The translations under genes and the position numbers were made by a program. From Enterococcus termitis (GTDB lineage Bacteria > Bacillota > Bacilli > Lactobacillales > Enterococcaceae): a stretch of DNA of 64,000 nt. Position 1 is the stretch's first letter. The number at the start of each line of letters is the position of its first letter. The notes under the pieces were generated by a model. That model had not been told where the DNA came from. It saw only the letters and a list, made by a program, of their open reading frames with translations, and made no database searches. Positions 27,906 to 37,647 of this stretch are shown piece after piece. The stretch spans positions 186,001-250,000 of the forward strand of contig NZ_MIJY01000001.1 of the NCBI RefSeq assembly GCF_001730305.1. The letters run 5' to 3'.

Positions 27906-29324
27906 ATGTTTGATATTGTATCATTAGCAAGATTCCAATTTGCGATGACCACAGTCTTTCACTTTTTCTTCGTGCCGTTTTCTATAGGATTAGCACTTGT
28001 TGTTGCAGTGATGGAAACGATGTATGTAGTAAAAAAAGATGAACGTTATCGTAAAATGGCAAAATTTTGGGGCAACATTTTTCTATTAAGTTTTGCAGTA
28101 GGTGTGGTCACAGGTATTATTCAAGAATTTCAGTTCGGAATGAACTGGTCTGATTATTCACGTTTCGTAGGAGATATTTTTGGTGCTCCGTTAGCAATCG
28201 AAGCCTTACTTGCATTCTTTTTAGAATCAACATTTTTAGGATTATGGATTTTTACTTGGGATAAAGTAAATCCAAAATTGCATTTAACATTTATTTGGTT
28301 GGTTGTATTTGGCTCCATGATGTCTGCTTTCTGGATTTTAGCAGCAAATAGTTTTATGCAGCATCCAGTAGGCTATACGCTGAACAATGGTCGTGCGGAA
28401 TTGATCGATTTTGGTGCGGTAATTGCCAATCCAAAAGTTTGGTATGAATTCACTCACGTTTTAGCTGGAGCTGTCGTGATGGGTGGTATGATCGTTGCAG
28501 GTTTGGCTGCGTTCCAAATCTTGAAAAAACGTGATGTCGACTTCCACAAAGTTTCTATGCGTATTGGTATGTGGATTGCTTTGTTTGGTTCTATCGGCGT
28601 ATTATTGGCCGGTGATTTACAAATGAAAGCGTTGATTGAAGATCAACCGATGAAATTTGCTGCAATGGAAGGAGATTACGAAGACTCCGGTGATCCAGCA
28701 GCTTGGACCTTGATTGCCTGGGCAGATGAGGCACAGCATAAACAAGTATTTGGTATACAAATTCCTTATATGTTAAGTATTTTATCTTATAATAGTTTGT
28801 CTGGTTCTGTTGATGGAATGGAAACCGTCAATGAACGTTTGAAAGCCGAATATGGCGATGATAAAAATTATTATCCGCCAGTGAATACGTTATTCTGGAG
28901 CTTTAGAGTAATGGCAGGATTTGGTGCGTTGATGTTGTTAGTTTCAGCATTAGGACTATTCTTTACTCGTAAGAAAAAACCATCACTTTATGAAAAACGC
29001 TGGATGGTTTGGATCGTTGCATTATGCACATTTGCACCATTCTTAGCAAATACAACAGGTTGGTTGATTACAGAGCTCGGTCGTTATCCATGGACAGTAT
29101 ATGGTCTATTTACGATCGAAGATAGTGTATCTCCAAATGTTTCAGTTGCATCGTTGTTAACATCAAATATTATTTACTTTATTCTCTTCGCAGGTCTTGG
29201 TTCAGTCATGGTTTACTTGATCACGGTTGAGTTGAAAAAAGGACCAGATTATGAAGAAAAGAAATTAGCACAAGCGAATGCTACTGAAGTAGATCCATTC
29301 GATAAGGAGGTCTTTGGCGGATGA
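27906..29324 (+). CDS. cydA: Cytochrome bd ubiquinol/menaquinol oxidase subunit I
   Basis: 472 aa from the ATG at 27906. Catalytic subunit that oxidises quinol and reduces O2 to water. Conserved residues are readable at near E. coli positions: His19 (heme b595 ligand), Glu99 and Glu107, His184 for the b558 site, and a GRYPW version of the GRQPW motif. The Q loop is short, as in Gram-positive bd oxidases. Nine or so membrane segments. Ribosome binding site AAGGGGG; first gene of cydABCD. Enterococci lack heme synthesis, so activity depends on external heme (family knowledge). Confidence 0.96.
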   Translation: MFDIVSLARFQFAMTTVFHFFFVPFSIGLALVVAVMETMYVVKKDERYRKMAKFWGNIFLLSFAVGVVTGIIQEFQFGMNWSDYSRFVGDIFGAPLAIEALLAFFLESTFLGLWIFTWDKVNPKLHLTFIWLVVFGSMMSAFWILAANSFMQHPVGYTLNNGRAELIDFGAVIANPKVWYEFTHVLAGAVVMGGMIVAGLAAFQILKKRDVDFHKVSMRIGMWIALFGSIGVLLAGDLQMKALIEDQPMKFAAMEGDYEDSGDPAAWTLIAWADEAQHKQVFGIQIPYMLSILSYNSLSGSVDGMETVNERLKAEYGDDKNYYPPVNTLFWSFRVMAGFGALMLLVSALGLFFTRKKKPSLYEKRWMVWIVALCTFAPFLANTTGWLITELGRYPWTVYGLFTIEDSVSPNVSVASLLTSNIIYFILFAGLGSVMVYLITVELKKGPDYEEKKLAQANATEVDPFDKEVFGG

Positions 29325-30346
29325 GTACGTTACAATTACTTTGGTTTGTATTGATCGGTATATTATTTTCCGGTTTCTTCTTCCTTGAAGGCTTTGACTT
29401 TGGTGTGGGCATGTCTGTTCAAACATTGGCTCATGATGAAGAAGAAAAAGAACAGATCATCCAAACAATTGGACCGGTCTGGGATGGGAATGAAGTTTGG
29501 TTATTAACAGCAGGAGGCGCGATGTTTGCGTCATTTCCTTACTGGTATGCTTCATTATTTAGCGGTTTTTACTTGATTTTATTTATTATCTTAGTTGGGT
29601 TGATCATTCGTGGGGTATCATTTGAATTCCGTCATCGGATGCCGGATGGTAAAAAACGTAGAATGTGGAACTGGACATTGTCGATTGGCAGTTTTATAGT
29701 ACCGTTCTTCTTTGGTATTTTATTCATTAGTATGGTCCAAGGAATGCCGCTTGATAAAGATGGGAATATGATGGCGTCGTTTACTGACTATATTAATGTA
29801 TTTTCTGTCGTTGGCGGCGTTGCGTTGACGTTATTATGCTACTTACATGGATTAAACTATATTACGTTGAAAACAGAAGGTCCTGTTAGAGAACGTGCAC
29901 GTAACTATGCATCATTTTTCTATTGGGTCTTATATGTCGGTTTAGTTGTGTTTGCGGCATTATTGTATTTTAAAACGGATTTCTTTGATAATCATTTCTT
30001 AGTAACTTTACTGCTTGTTCTAGGAATCGTTGTTTTAACGGTTGTTGCAAATGTGGGCGTCTTTAAGAAAAAAGAAATGTTGGCATTTATCGCTAGCGGA
30101 TTGACGTTGGTTCTTCTTGTAGTGTTATTGTTTAGCGGTCTTTTCCCACGTGTAATGATCGGCAGTGAAGGATATTACGATATCTTGATCAAAGATGCAT
30201 CAAGTAGTCCATACACACTAAAAACAATGACTTGGTTGTCATTAACGATTTTACCGTTTGTTTTAGCTTATACAGCATGGTCGTATTATATCTTTAGAAA
30301 ACGGATCAAACATCCGGCGATCGCTGCATTGGGGTATGAAGGATGA
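29321..30346 (+). CDS. cydB: Cytochrome bd oxidase subunit II
   Basis: 341 aa, eight to nine hydrophobic segments. The N-terminal LEGFDFGVGM and WDGNEVWLLTAGGAMFA motifs are hallmarks of CydB. It stabilises CydA and helps bind the heme groups. It overlaps cydA by 4 bp and cydC by 4 bp, indicating one coupled operon. Confidence 0.96.
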   Translation: MSTLQLLWFVLIGILFSGFFFLEGFDFGVGMSVQTLAHDEEEKEQIIQTIGPVWDGNEVWLLTAGGAMFASFPYWYASLFSGFYLILFIILVGLIIRGVSFEFRHRMPDGKKRRMWNWTLSIGSFIVPFFFGILFISMVQGMPLDKDGNMMASFTDYINVFSVVGGVALTLLCYLHGLNYITLKTEGPVRERARNYASFFYWVLYVGLVVFAALLYFKTDFFDNHFLVTLLLVLGIVVLTVVANVGVFKKKEMLAFIASGLTLVLLVVLLFSGLFPRVMIGSEGYYDILIKDASSSPYTLKTMTWLSLTILPFVLAYTAWSYYIFRKRIKHPAIAALGYEG

Positions 30347-32073
30347 TCGATAAGGCTATTTTAAAAATGCCTAAAATAAAAAATATCATGGTCTTGCTTG
30401 CAGGTTTTTCTTTCCTGCAAGCTGTCTTTATAATCGGACAAGCCTTTTATTTATCGAAAGCGATTGTCGGTTTATGGGAAGGTGGTCGACTTAAAGATCA
30501 GCTAACAGCTATTGTGATGTTTTTTTTATTTTATACAGGCAGACATGTTGTCACTTATATTCGGGAAAAAATGCTGGATCGTTTCAGTTATGATCGAGCG
30601 CGTGAATTGAGAGAGCAGCTGTTACAAAAGATTTTTCGTTTAGGTCCGACTGTTGTCCAAAAAAATGGTACAGGGAACATGGTCACTATGGCACTTGAAG
30701 GAATCAGCCAAGCAGAAAATTATCTTCACCTGATTTTGATGAAAATCATGAATATGATGATCATTCCGTGGCTGATCCTGATTTTTATTTTTACTTTAGA
30801 TGTTCGGTCAGGGATTGTTTTACTCGTTGTTTTCCCAATGATCATTATTTTTATGATCGTCTTGGGCTATGCAGCACAAAGCAAAGCGGACAAGCAGTAC
30901 AAAGCATTTCAATTATTATCGAATCATTTTATTGATTCTTTAAGAGGGATCGATACGCTGAAATTATTCGGCTTAAGCGAAAAATATGCGGGTAGTATTT
31001 ATAATACGAGCGAGCGTTTTAGACGTGCGACGATGAGTACACTGAAAATTGCTATTTTATCGACGTTTGCTTTAGACTTTTTTACAACATTATCCGTTGC
31101 TGTTGTGGCAGTCTTTTTAGGGTTGAGTTTATTAAAAGGTGGAATTTTACTTTTTCCTGCGCTTACAACCTTGATCTTGGCACCTGAGTTCTTTTTACCG
31201 GTTCGTGATTTTGCGGGTGACTATCATGCAACGCTAGATGGGAAAAATTCATTCCAGGCAATCCAGGCAGTATTGGATTTGCCAGAGGTTGAAGAGACAG
31301 ATAGTCTTGTTTTAGGAGATTGGACAGCATTAAGTGAGCTTTCTGTTGAGCAGTTGACGTATCAGTATGAGGAAGCACCGCAAGCGGCGTTGAAGCAGTT
31401 GAACTTTGCCGCAAAAGGCTATCAAAAAATTGGAATCATCGGCGCCAGCGGTTCGGGTAAATCAACGCTGATCAATGTGTTGAGTGGCTTTTTAGAGCCT
31501 GATCCAGAGAAGACAATTATTCAGGTTGATGGGCAGAAAATTCCACATTTCTTACAGAAGGAATGGCAAAAACAAGTTGTTTATATTCCGCAATCTCCTT
31601 ATATATTTCAAGATACGTTAGCGAATAATGTGCGTTTTTATACGCCGAAAGCAACGGATGAACAAGTGCAGTCAGCCATTGAGTTAGTTGGTTTGCAGAC
31701 GTTGGTTTCAAGTTTAGATCAAGGGATACACACGTTGATTGGTGAAAGCGGCAGAACATTGAGCGGTGGTCAGGCACAGAGGATCGCGTTAGCTAGAGCG
31801 TTTTTAGATCAAGAGCGTCATATTCTTTTATTTGATGAACCGACAGCACATCTTGATATTGAGACAGAGGTTGAACTTAAGGAGAGAATGCTGCCCTTGA
31901 TGGAAGATCATTTGGTTTTCTTTGCCACCCATAGATTACACTGGATGGCTGAAATGGACTATATTTTAGTGATGGATAAAGGACAGCTAGTTGAAGCAGG
32001 GACATTGACTGAATTGACAGAGAAAAATGGCTACTACGTTAGATTAATGAATCAAATGAGGGGGATAGAATAA
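30343..32073 (+). CDS. cydC: ABC exporter half required for cytochrome bd assembly, first of pair
   Basis: 576 aa, fused ABC exporter: six-helix membrane domain (about residues 1-310) and ATPase domain with Walker A GASGSGKST, signature TLSGGQAQRIALARA and Walker B HILLFDEPTAHLD. With the next gene it forms the heterodimeric CydCD transporter, which moves thiols or heme and is needed for assembly of the bd oxidase. The name follows Gram-positive order (cydC then cydD); it is the E. coli CydD counterpart by position. Confidence 0.92.
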   Translation: MIDKAILKMPKIKNIMVLLAGFSFLQAVFIIGQAFYLSKAIVGLWEGGRLKDQLTAIVMFFLFYTGRHVVTYIREKMLDRFSYDRARELREQLLQKIFRLGPTVVQKNGTGNMVTMALEGISQAENYLHLILMKIMNMMIIPWLILIFIFTLDVRSGIVLLVVFPMIIIFMIVLGYAAQSKADKQYKAFQLLSNHFIDSLRGIDTLKLFGLSEKYAGSIYNTSERFRRATMSTLKIAILSTFALDFFTTLSVAVVAVFLGLSLLKGGILLFPALTTLILAPEFFLPVRDFAGDYHATLDGKNSFQAIQAVLDLPEVEETDSLVLGDWTALSELSVEQLTYQYEEAPQAALKQLNFAAKGYQKIGIIGASGSGKSTLINVLSGFLEPDPEKTIIQVDGQKIPHFLQKEWQKQVVYIPQSPYIFQDTLANNVRFYTPKATDEQVQSAIELVGLQTLVSSLDQGIHTLIGESGRTLSGGQAQRIALARAFLDQERHILLFDEPTAHLDIETEVELKERMLPLMEDHLVFFATHRLHWMAEMDYILVMDKGQLVEAGTLTELTEKNGYYVRLMNQMRGIE

Positions 32074-33830
32074 TGGAAAATACCCCAACAAATAAAGAGT
32101 TATATGCAACAGATCAATGGGTCAGACCTTTTTTGAAAAAATATAAAGGGTTGTTGTATTTAGCATTATTTTTAGGCTTTTTAACTTTTTTCAGTGCAGG
32201 AGCATTGATGTTTAACTCAGGCTACTTAATCAGTCGGGCTGCATCACTTCCAGAAAATATTTTGATGATTTATATTCCAATCGTATTGACTCGGGCTTTT
32301 GGGATCAGTCGTCCGGTATTTCGCTATATTGAACGGTTGGTCAGTCATAATTGGGTATTGAAAATGACATCCGATTTGCGTTTGAAATTATATCTGGTAT
32401 TGGAGAAAGATGCGATTTTCTTTAAATCAAAATATCAGACGGGCGATATTTTAGGTCTATTATCTGAAGATATCAACCATCTACAAAACTTGTATTTGCG
32501 GACGATTTTTCCAACTATCATTGCATGGCTGTTGTATATTTTTATTATTATCGGTTTAGGCTTCTTTTCTTGGTGGTTTGGCTTATGCATGTTATTGATG
32601 CTGGGTGTGGTTGTCTTTTTACTACCATTGATTTCTGTATTAGTGAATGGGGCAAGACAAGAAAAGCAAAAAGTATCGAAAAATGAGTTATACAAAACGT
32701 TGACAGATAATATTTTAGGCGTTTCTGATTGGGTGTTTAGTCAACGAGGAGAAGAATTCGTTCATGCCTATGAAAAAGACGAGGCGAAGCTGCGGGAATT
32801 AGATGAACAAATCAAACGTTTTAATCGTTTTCGTGATTTTATCCTTCAAACGGCTTTTGGTGTCATCACTGTAGCTGTCTTAGCGTGGTCTAGTGTGCGT
32901 TTTCCTGGAAATCATGGCGGTGCAGCCAATTGGATTGCCGCATTTGCATTAACAGTGTTTCCATTGATCGATGCATTCGCTCCATTACCAGATGCAGCAC
33001 AAGAGGCAAATATTTATAAAGATTCGATCAAACGCTTGAACGATCTTCCAGAGGTTACGCAAAAGAATCAAGAAGCAGTCTTGATTCCTGCAAATACAGA
33101 AATTAGGATTCGTGAGTTATCCTTTTCGTATGATCAAACAGCAAAAAATGTGTTGGAAAATCTGACCTTAAATATTCAGCCGAAAGAAAAGTTAGCAATT
33201 CTAGGTCGTAGTGGCTCTGGAAAAAGTACCTTGGCTAGCTTGATTCGTGGGGATTTAAGACCAAAAGAAGGTTCAATCACGTTAGGAGGCATTCCGACAG
33301 CTGATTTTGATGATCAAATCACGAAAGCAATCGGAGTGATCCATCAAGCGCCTTATCTGTTTAGAACAACGATCATAAATAATGTTCGTCTTGGACGAGA
33401 AGAAGCAACGGAAGAGGAAGTTTGGCAGGTGTTGGCTAGTGTTGGGTTAAAAGAAATGATTCAAGGCTTACCAGATGGGCTACAAACAATGGTCGATGAG
33501 GCGGGGTTACGTTTTTCAGGCGGAGAGCGTCATCGTTTGGCGTTAGCACGAATTTTACTACAAGATACACCAATCGTTTTGCTGGATGAACCAACGACAG
33601 GCCTTGATCCAATTACAGAGCAACAATTGTTGGATACATTTTTTGATACGTTAGCAGACAAAACGATCATTTGGATCACGCATCATTTACAGGGAGTTCA
33701 TATGATGGATCGAGTGATCTTCATTGAAGATGGAAAATTGGAAATGAGCGGTACGCCACAGGAATTATTGGCAGAAAACCAACATTACCAACAACTGTAT
33801 GCGATCGATCGCGGGCAGAATAAAAACTGA
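32073..33830 (+). CDS. cydD: ABC exporter half required for cytochrome bd assembly, second of pair
   Basis: 585 aa. Membrane domain with six segments followed by an ATPase domain: Walker A GRSGSGKST, signature FSGGERHRLALARI, Walker B IVLLDEPTTGLD. The start shares one base with the stop of the preceding gene. Last gene of the operon; intergenic repeats follow. Confidence 0.92.
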   Translation: MENTPTNKELYATDQWVRPFLKKYKGLLYLALFLGFLTFFSAGALMFNSGYLISRAASLPENILMIYIPIVLTRAFGISRPVFRYIERLVSHNWVLKMTSDLRLKLYLVLEKDAIFFKSKYQTGDILGLLSEDINHLQNLYLRTIFPTIIAWLLYIFIIIGLGFFSWWFGLCMLLMLGVVVFLLPLISVLVNGARQEKQKVSKNELYKTLTDNILGVSDWVFSQRGEEFVHAYEKDEAKLRELDEQIKRFNRFRDFILQTAFGVITVAVLAWSSVRFPGNHGGAANWIAAFALTVFPLIDAFAPLPDAAQEANIYKDSIKRLNDLPEVTQKNQEAVLIPANTEIRIRELSFSYDQTAKNVLENLTLNIQPKEKLAILGRSGSGKSTLASLIRGDLRPKEGSITLGGIPTADFDDQITKAIGVIHQAPYLFRTTIINNVRLGREEATEEEVWQVLASVGLKEMIQGLPDGLQTMVDEAGLRFSGGERHRLALARILLQDTPIVLLDEPTTGLDPITEQQLLDTFFDTLADKTIIWITHHLQGVHMMDRVIFIEDGKLEMSGTPQELLAENQHYQQLYAIDRGQNKN

Positions 33831-33836
33831 TTGGTG

Positions 33837-33985
33837 AGACTGAGGCAAAAGTAATCAGCTTCAAGACCTGAGGAAAACGATATACGATCCGTTTGTTAGA
33901 TGCATTATGTTTTTACAATACTGTTCGTTTATTTCAACAGGCGTTGCTTTTTTCTCACTGTTTATCTGATTTTGGCAAGTGTAAA
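33837..33985. repeat. Diverged copy of the dispersed intergenic repeat
   Basis: Begins GAGACTGAGGCAAAAGTAAT, then CAGCTTCAAG, and ends GTTGCTTTTTTCTCACTGTTTATCTGATTTTGGC; these parts match the ends of the element at 55471-55585 (GAGGCAGAGACAAAAG, TAGCTCCAAG, GCTGCTTTTTTCTCGCC). The interior differs. It lies directly beside the well-conserved copy that starts at 34009. Confidence 0.55.
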
Positions 33986-34008
33986 AAAATTAGTTAGAAT
34001 ACAAAAAT

Positions 34009-34124
34009 GAGAGCGAGACAAAACTGAAAATCCGTTTTGTTTCGCTCTCTAAACCCGAATAAACGGCGAGAAAAAAGCAGCTCCTTCTTATTTCTTGGAG
34101 CTAAACGCTTTTGTCTCAGCCTCA
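34009..34124. repeat. Dispersed intergenic repeat, well-conserved copy
   Basis: First hairpin with arms GAGAGCGAGACAAAAC (34009-34024) and GTTTTGTTTCGCTCTC (34034-34049, one G-T pair), then CCCGAATAAACGGCGAG, then a second imperfect hairpin AGCTCC...GGAGCT extended by AAAAGC/GCTTTT-type pairing. Over 116 columns it differs from the reverse complement of 55470-55585 at about seven positions. It is located between the convergent cydD and prenyl synthase genes, where it can act as a terminator. Confidence 0.88.
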
Positions 34125-34153
34125 TTGCTTTGCTATCAAATGACAGTCATTGA

Positions 34154-35134
34154 TCAAAATGAACGTTGTAGTAATAAGTGCGTCAGCTGTTCTAATTGCT
34201 CCTTACCTAAACAGTCAGGAAGCTTTTGAATATCAATCAATGCTTTTTGGGTGACTTTTTTTGCAAAGTCTTTGGCATCATTCACCCCGTCAAATGTATG
34301 AACAAGTTGACCGAGTTCCATTGCCTGCTCAGCTGTGATTGCAGCTTCTTTCTCTAAATAGGGATAGAACGTTTCCGGTGATTTCTGTAAAGCAAAGATC
34401 AGCGGCAAGGTATACACGCCTTGTGATAAATCTTCTAGTACTGGTTTTTTCAAGGTCTTTGAATTGGCTGAATAGTCTAAAATGTCATCGTAGACTTGAA
34501 AAGCAATACCGATATTTCGACCAATTCGGGCAGCTAGTCGCTGAATTTCTTTAGAAGCATAGCCAAAATGAGCGCCTTCTAAGCAACTTAAAGAAAATAA
34601 TTCCGCTGTTTTGCCGTTGACACTACGCAAATAATCAAAGACAGTGATGTCTTTTTTATAGCGTGTGTGCATTTGATCTAACTCGCCAAGTAATAAACGC
34701 TTCATAGCAGATGCATTGGTATGTAAGAAGTCAGAACCATTCATCGTTTCTGCCAGTAATTCAAAAAATTCGGTGAATAACAGATCTCCAGTATAAACAG
34801 CAATATCTTTGCCATAACGAGCCTGGATCGTCTCTGCGCCTCTTCGTAAAGGAGAATCATCGATGATATCATCATGGACAAGTGTGGCCATATGCAAAAT
34901 TTCTATAGAAGCAGCAATCTTGATCAACTGTTGGTGGTCTTGCTTTTGGCTATCACCCATTTGGGCAAACAAGAAAAAGAAAGCTGGGCGCAACAATTTG
35001 CCTCCAGAAAAAGTTAGATCGATCAATGCCTGTTCTATTTCTTTATTACGGACTTTTACTTGTTGTTTGATTAATTCACATGTTTCATTCAATTGTTCTT
35101 GGATAATTGGAAAATCCTTCCAAAACTCATTCAT
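34154..35134 (-). CDS. All-trans polyprenyl diphosphate synthase for the quinone side chain
   Basis: 326 aa. Condenses isopentenyl diphosphate units into the long prenyl chain of (demethyl)menaquinone. First Asp-rich motif HDDIIDDSPLRRG with DDxxD, second motif YDDILDY, plus GGKLLRPAFF near the N-terminus. It is the size of IspB/HepT catalytic subunits, and no HepS-like partner gene is next to it. Divergent from menA, 118 bp apart, so both halves of quinone assembly are adjacent to ndh and cydABCD. Confidence 0.9.
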   Translation of the reverse strand: MNEFWKDFPIIQEQLNETCELIKQQVKVRNKEIEQALIDLTFSGGKLLRPAFFFLFAQMGDSQKQDHQQLIKIAASIEILHMATLVHDDIIDDSPLRRGAETIQARYGKDIAVYTGDLLFTEFFELLAETMNGSDFLHTNASAMKRLLLGELDQMHTRYKKDITVFDYLRSVNGKTAELFSLSCLEGAHFGYASKEIQRLAARIGRNIGIAFQVYDDILDYSANSKTLKKPVLEDLSQGVYTLPLIFALQKSPETFYPYLEKEAAITAEQAMELGQLVHTFDGVNDAKDFAKKVTQKALIDIQKLPDCLGKEQLEQLTHLLLQRSF

Positions 35135-35252
35135 AACTTAATAATCCTTTCGGTTGTTCAATACTATTGATTGTATACGAATTTGGTAAAGAAATACAGT
35201 AAATTATTTCATGAGCATAAAACTAAATATTAAAAGAAGAGAGGAGTATAAT

Positions 35253-36158
35253 TTGAATAAAGATATATTTTTTGAACTCGTAGAACTTAAAGCCAAAACT
35301 GCCAGTGTTTTACCCTTTCTTTTAGGCATCTGCTTTAGTTGGTACCATTATCACAGCTTGCATTTATTTTACGTACTGATCTATTTTATCGCTATGTTTA
35401 TTTTTAATATGGCTGTCGATATTTTAGATAATTATAACGACTATCACCATGCAAAAGAAGGGCATGATTACAAAGAGAAAACGAATATCATTGGCCGGGA
35501 AAATCTATCCTTGTCGATGATTCGCAACTGGATCATCTGGATGATCGTGATTTCTGCATTCATGGGCATTGGCTTATCGATGATTGTCGGCTGGCCGTTG
35601 CTGTGGATGGGGCTTTATTGCTATTTGATTGGGATTTTTTATTCTTCAGGTCCTCGACCCTTATCCAGTCTGCCTTTAGGGGAACTGTTTTCTGGATTTA
35701 CGATGGGCTTTATGATTATGTTGATTTGTGTGTACATCAATACCTTTGACTCTTTTCAATGGACGTTTGAAAATTTGGGCAGCATCTTTTTAGTTTCGTT
35801 GCCAAATACATGTTTGATTGCTAATTTGATGTTGGCAAACAATATTTGCGATTTAGAAGAAGATGAAAAAAATCATCGCTTTACTCTCGTTCATTATTTA
35901 GGGAAAAAAGCGGCGATCAACTTATTTGTAGGTTTGATTGTTGTTGCTTTTATTTCCATTATTTTAAGTGTCATTTTAGGCTTAACACCGATCACAATGT
36001 TATTGACAATATTGACTCTGCCGTTCATCTGGAAACAAACGAAGCTGTTTTTAAACGAGCAGATCAAAACAAAAACATTTATTTGTGCAGTTAAGATTTT
36101 AGCTGTAGGTGCTTTTTCACAAGTTGTTTTTTTTGCCATAGGATTGTGGTTTAAATAA
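35253..36158 (+). CDS. menA: 1,4-dihydroxy-2-naphthoate polyprenyltransferase
   Basis: Attaches the prenyl chain to 1,4-dihydroxy-2-naphthoate, giving demethylmenaquinone. 301 aa from a TTG at 35253 preceded by GAGAGGAG; the ATG at 35211 has no ribosome binding site. UbiA family with eight or nine hydrophobic segments. Asp-rich metal/diphosphate motifs are NMAVDILDNYNDY and NNICDLEEDEKN. It is followed 32 bp later by ndh on the same strand, so the quinone and its reducing dehydrogenase are probably co-expressed. Confidence 0.9.
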   Translation: MNKDIFFELVELKAKTASVLPFLLGICFSWYHYHSLHLFYVLIYFIAMFIFNMAVDILDNYNDYHHAKEGHDYKEKTNIIGRENLSLSMIRNWIIWMIVISAFMGIGLSMIVGWPLLWMGLYCYLIGIFYSSGPRPLSSLPLGELFSGFTMGFMIMLICVYINTFDSFQWTFENLGSIFLVSLPNTCLIANLMLANNICDLEEDEKNHRFTLVHYLGKKAAINLFVGLIVVAFISIILSVILGLTPITMLLTILTLPFIWKQTKLFLNEQIKTKTFICAVKILAVGAFSQVVFFAIGLWFK

Positions 36159-36190
36159 TAAATTAAACAAATTAGAAGGAGATTTTTAGA

Positions 36191-37402
36191 ATGAGCAAGC
36201 ATGTCGTTATTTTAGGCGCTGGCTATGCCGGATTAAGAGCGCTGCATGAATTACAAAAAGGAAATAATGAAATAAAAATTACGTTAGTGGATCAAAATGA
36301 TTATCACTTTGAAGCAACAGATATTCACGAAGTTGCAGCAGGGATCCAAACCTCTGAACGGATTACTTATCCGATCAAAGATGTAGTCAAAAGTACTTGT
36401 ACGACTTTTGTACAAGGAACAGTTGAAAAAATCGACAGTGACAATCAAGAAGTGCATTTAAAAGATCAAGCCCCACTTTCATACGATTATCTGATCGTGG
36501 CTTTGGGCTATGAATCTGAATCATTTGGTATTCCAGGCGTGGAAGAATTTTCATTGAAGATGGTAGATATTCCCACTTCAGAAAAAGTTTATCAACATTT
36601 AACAGAACAAATGAAGGCATATAAAGAAACCAAAGATGAGAATTGTTTGAAAATCGTTGTCTGTGGTGCTGGATTTACAGGGATCGAATTACTTGGCTCA
36701 TTAGTTGAAGGCAAAAAGAAATTAGCAGAGATCGCAGGTGTTGAGCCGGATAAAATACAATTATACTGTGTAGAAGCTGTGACTCGTCTATTACCGATGT
36801 TCAGCGAAAAATTAGGTGGATATGGGATCGATCATTTGAAAAAATGGGGTGTCAACTTCTTAGTTGGTAAACCGATCAAAGAAATCAAGCAAGATACAGT
36901 CGTTTATTTAAATGATCAAGAAACAAATGAATTAAAAGAATTAGCAGCAAAAACAATTATTTGGACCACTGGAGTAAGCGGTAGCCATGTAGTTGGAGAT
37001 TCTGGTTTTGCAGCAAAACGTGGACGTGTGATGGTTCAACCAGATTTAACAGATCCAGATCATAACAACGTTTATATCATTGGTGACTGTTCTGCTGTGA
37101 TGGATAAAGAATCAAATCGTCCATATCCTACAACTGCACAAATCTCCCTTAAAATGGGTGAACATGCGGGTAAAAATATCAAAGCACAGTTAAAAGGTGA
37201 ACCAACAAAAGAATTTACCTTCAAATCATTAGGCTCAGTAGCGTCGATCGGAAATAGCCATGCTTTTGGTGAGGTTGGCAAAATGGAAGTCAAAGGATAC
37301 CCAGCATCTGTAATCAAAAAAACGATCATGGACCGTTCATTATTTGAAACAGGCGGTATCAAAGAAATGTTGGCAAAAGGTCGTTTTGATTTTTATCGTT
37401 AA
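36191..37402 (+). CDS. ndh: Type II NADH:quinone oxidoreductase
   Basis: 403 aa single-subunit flavoprotein on the cytoplasmic face of the membrane that passes electrons from NADH to quinone without pumping protons. FAD site VVILGAGYAGLRALHEL at the N-terminus; NADH site VVCGAGFTGIELLGSL near residue 160; late FAD contact NVYIIGDCSAVMD; C-terminal amphipathic region after SLGSVASIG. Ribosome binding site AGAAGGAGA. With menA and cydAB this gives NADH -> demethylmenaquinone -> O2. Confidence 0.92.
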   Translation: MSKHVVILGAGYAGLRALHELQKGNNEIKITLVDQNDYHFEATDIHEVAAGIQTSERITYPIKDVVKSTCTTFVQGTVEKIDSDNQEVHLKDQAPLSYDYLIVALGYESESFGIPGVEEFSLKMVDIPTSEKVYQHLTEQMKAYKETKDENCLKIVVCGAGFTGIELLGSLVEGKKKLAEIAGVEPDKIQLYCVEAVTRLLPMFSEKLGGYGIDHLKKWGVNFLVGKPIKEIKQDTVVYLNDQETNELKELAAKTIIWTTGVSGSHVVGDSGFAAKRGRVMVQPDLTDPDHNNVYIIGDCSAVMDKESNRPYPTTAQISLKMGEHAGKNIKAQLKGEPTKEFTFKSLGSVASIGNSHAFGEVGKMEVKGYPASVIKKTIMDRSLFETGGIKEMLAKGRFDFYR

Positions 37403-37439
37403 ATCGTCGAATAGATTTATACGGTTTTAAGTGCATGAT

Positions 37440-37610
37440 AAAAAGGTTGAAGCAGAAGGTTATTTTTCAAGAGGACTTTTCTGCTTCCACTGTTTATTCG
37501 AATTTTAGGTGCTTGGGTTGTAACTCATGGAGTTATGTCCCAGTCACGCTCCTAATTGATTTCAGGTGGCTGGAGTAGAACTCAATGAGTGATGCTTCAG
37601 CCATATTTTT
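37440..37610. repeat. Intergenic hairpin cluster between ndh and the antiporter gene
   Basis: Contains AGCAGAAGG...CTTTTCTGCTTCC, then TGTTTATTCGAATTTTAGGTGC, then two similar hairpins with AACTC/GAGTT cores: GGGTTGTAACTCATGGAGTT...CCC and TGGCTGGAGTAGAACTC...CAGCCA followed by TATTTTTT. It acts as a terminator for ndh and is related in plan to the element at 52993-53222. Confidence 0.6.
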
Positions 37611-37647
37611 TAGTGTAATTCAATAGAAAAGAAGATTGAGGAAAACG

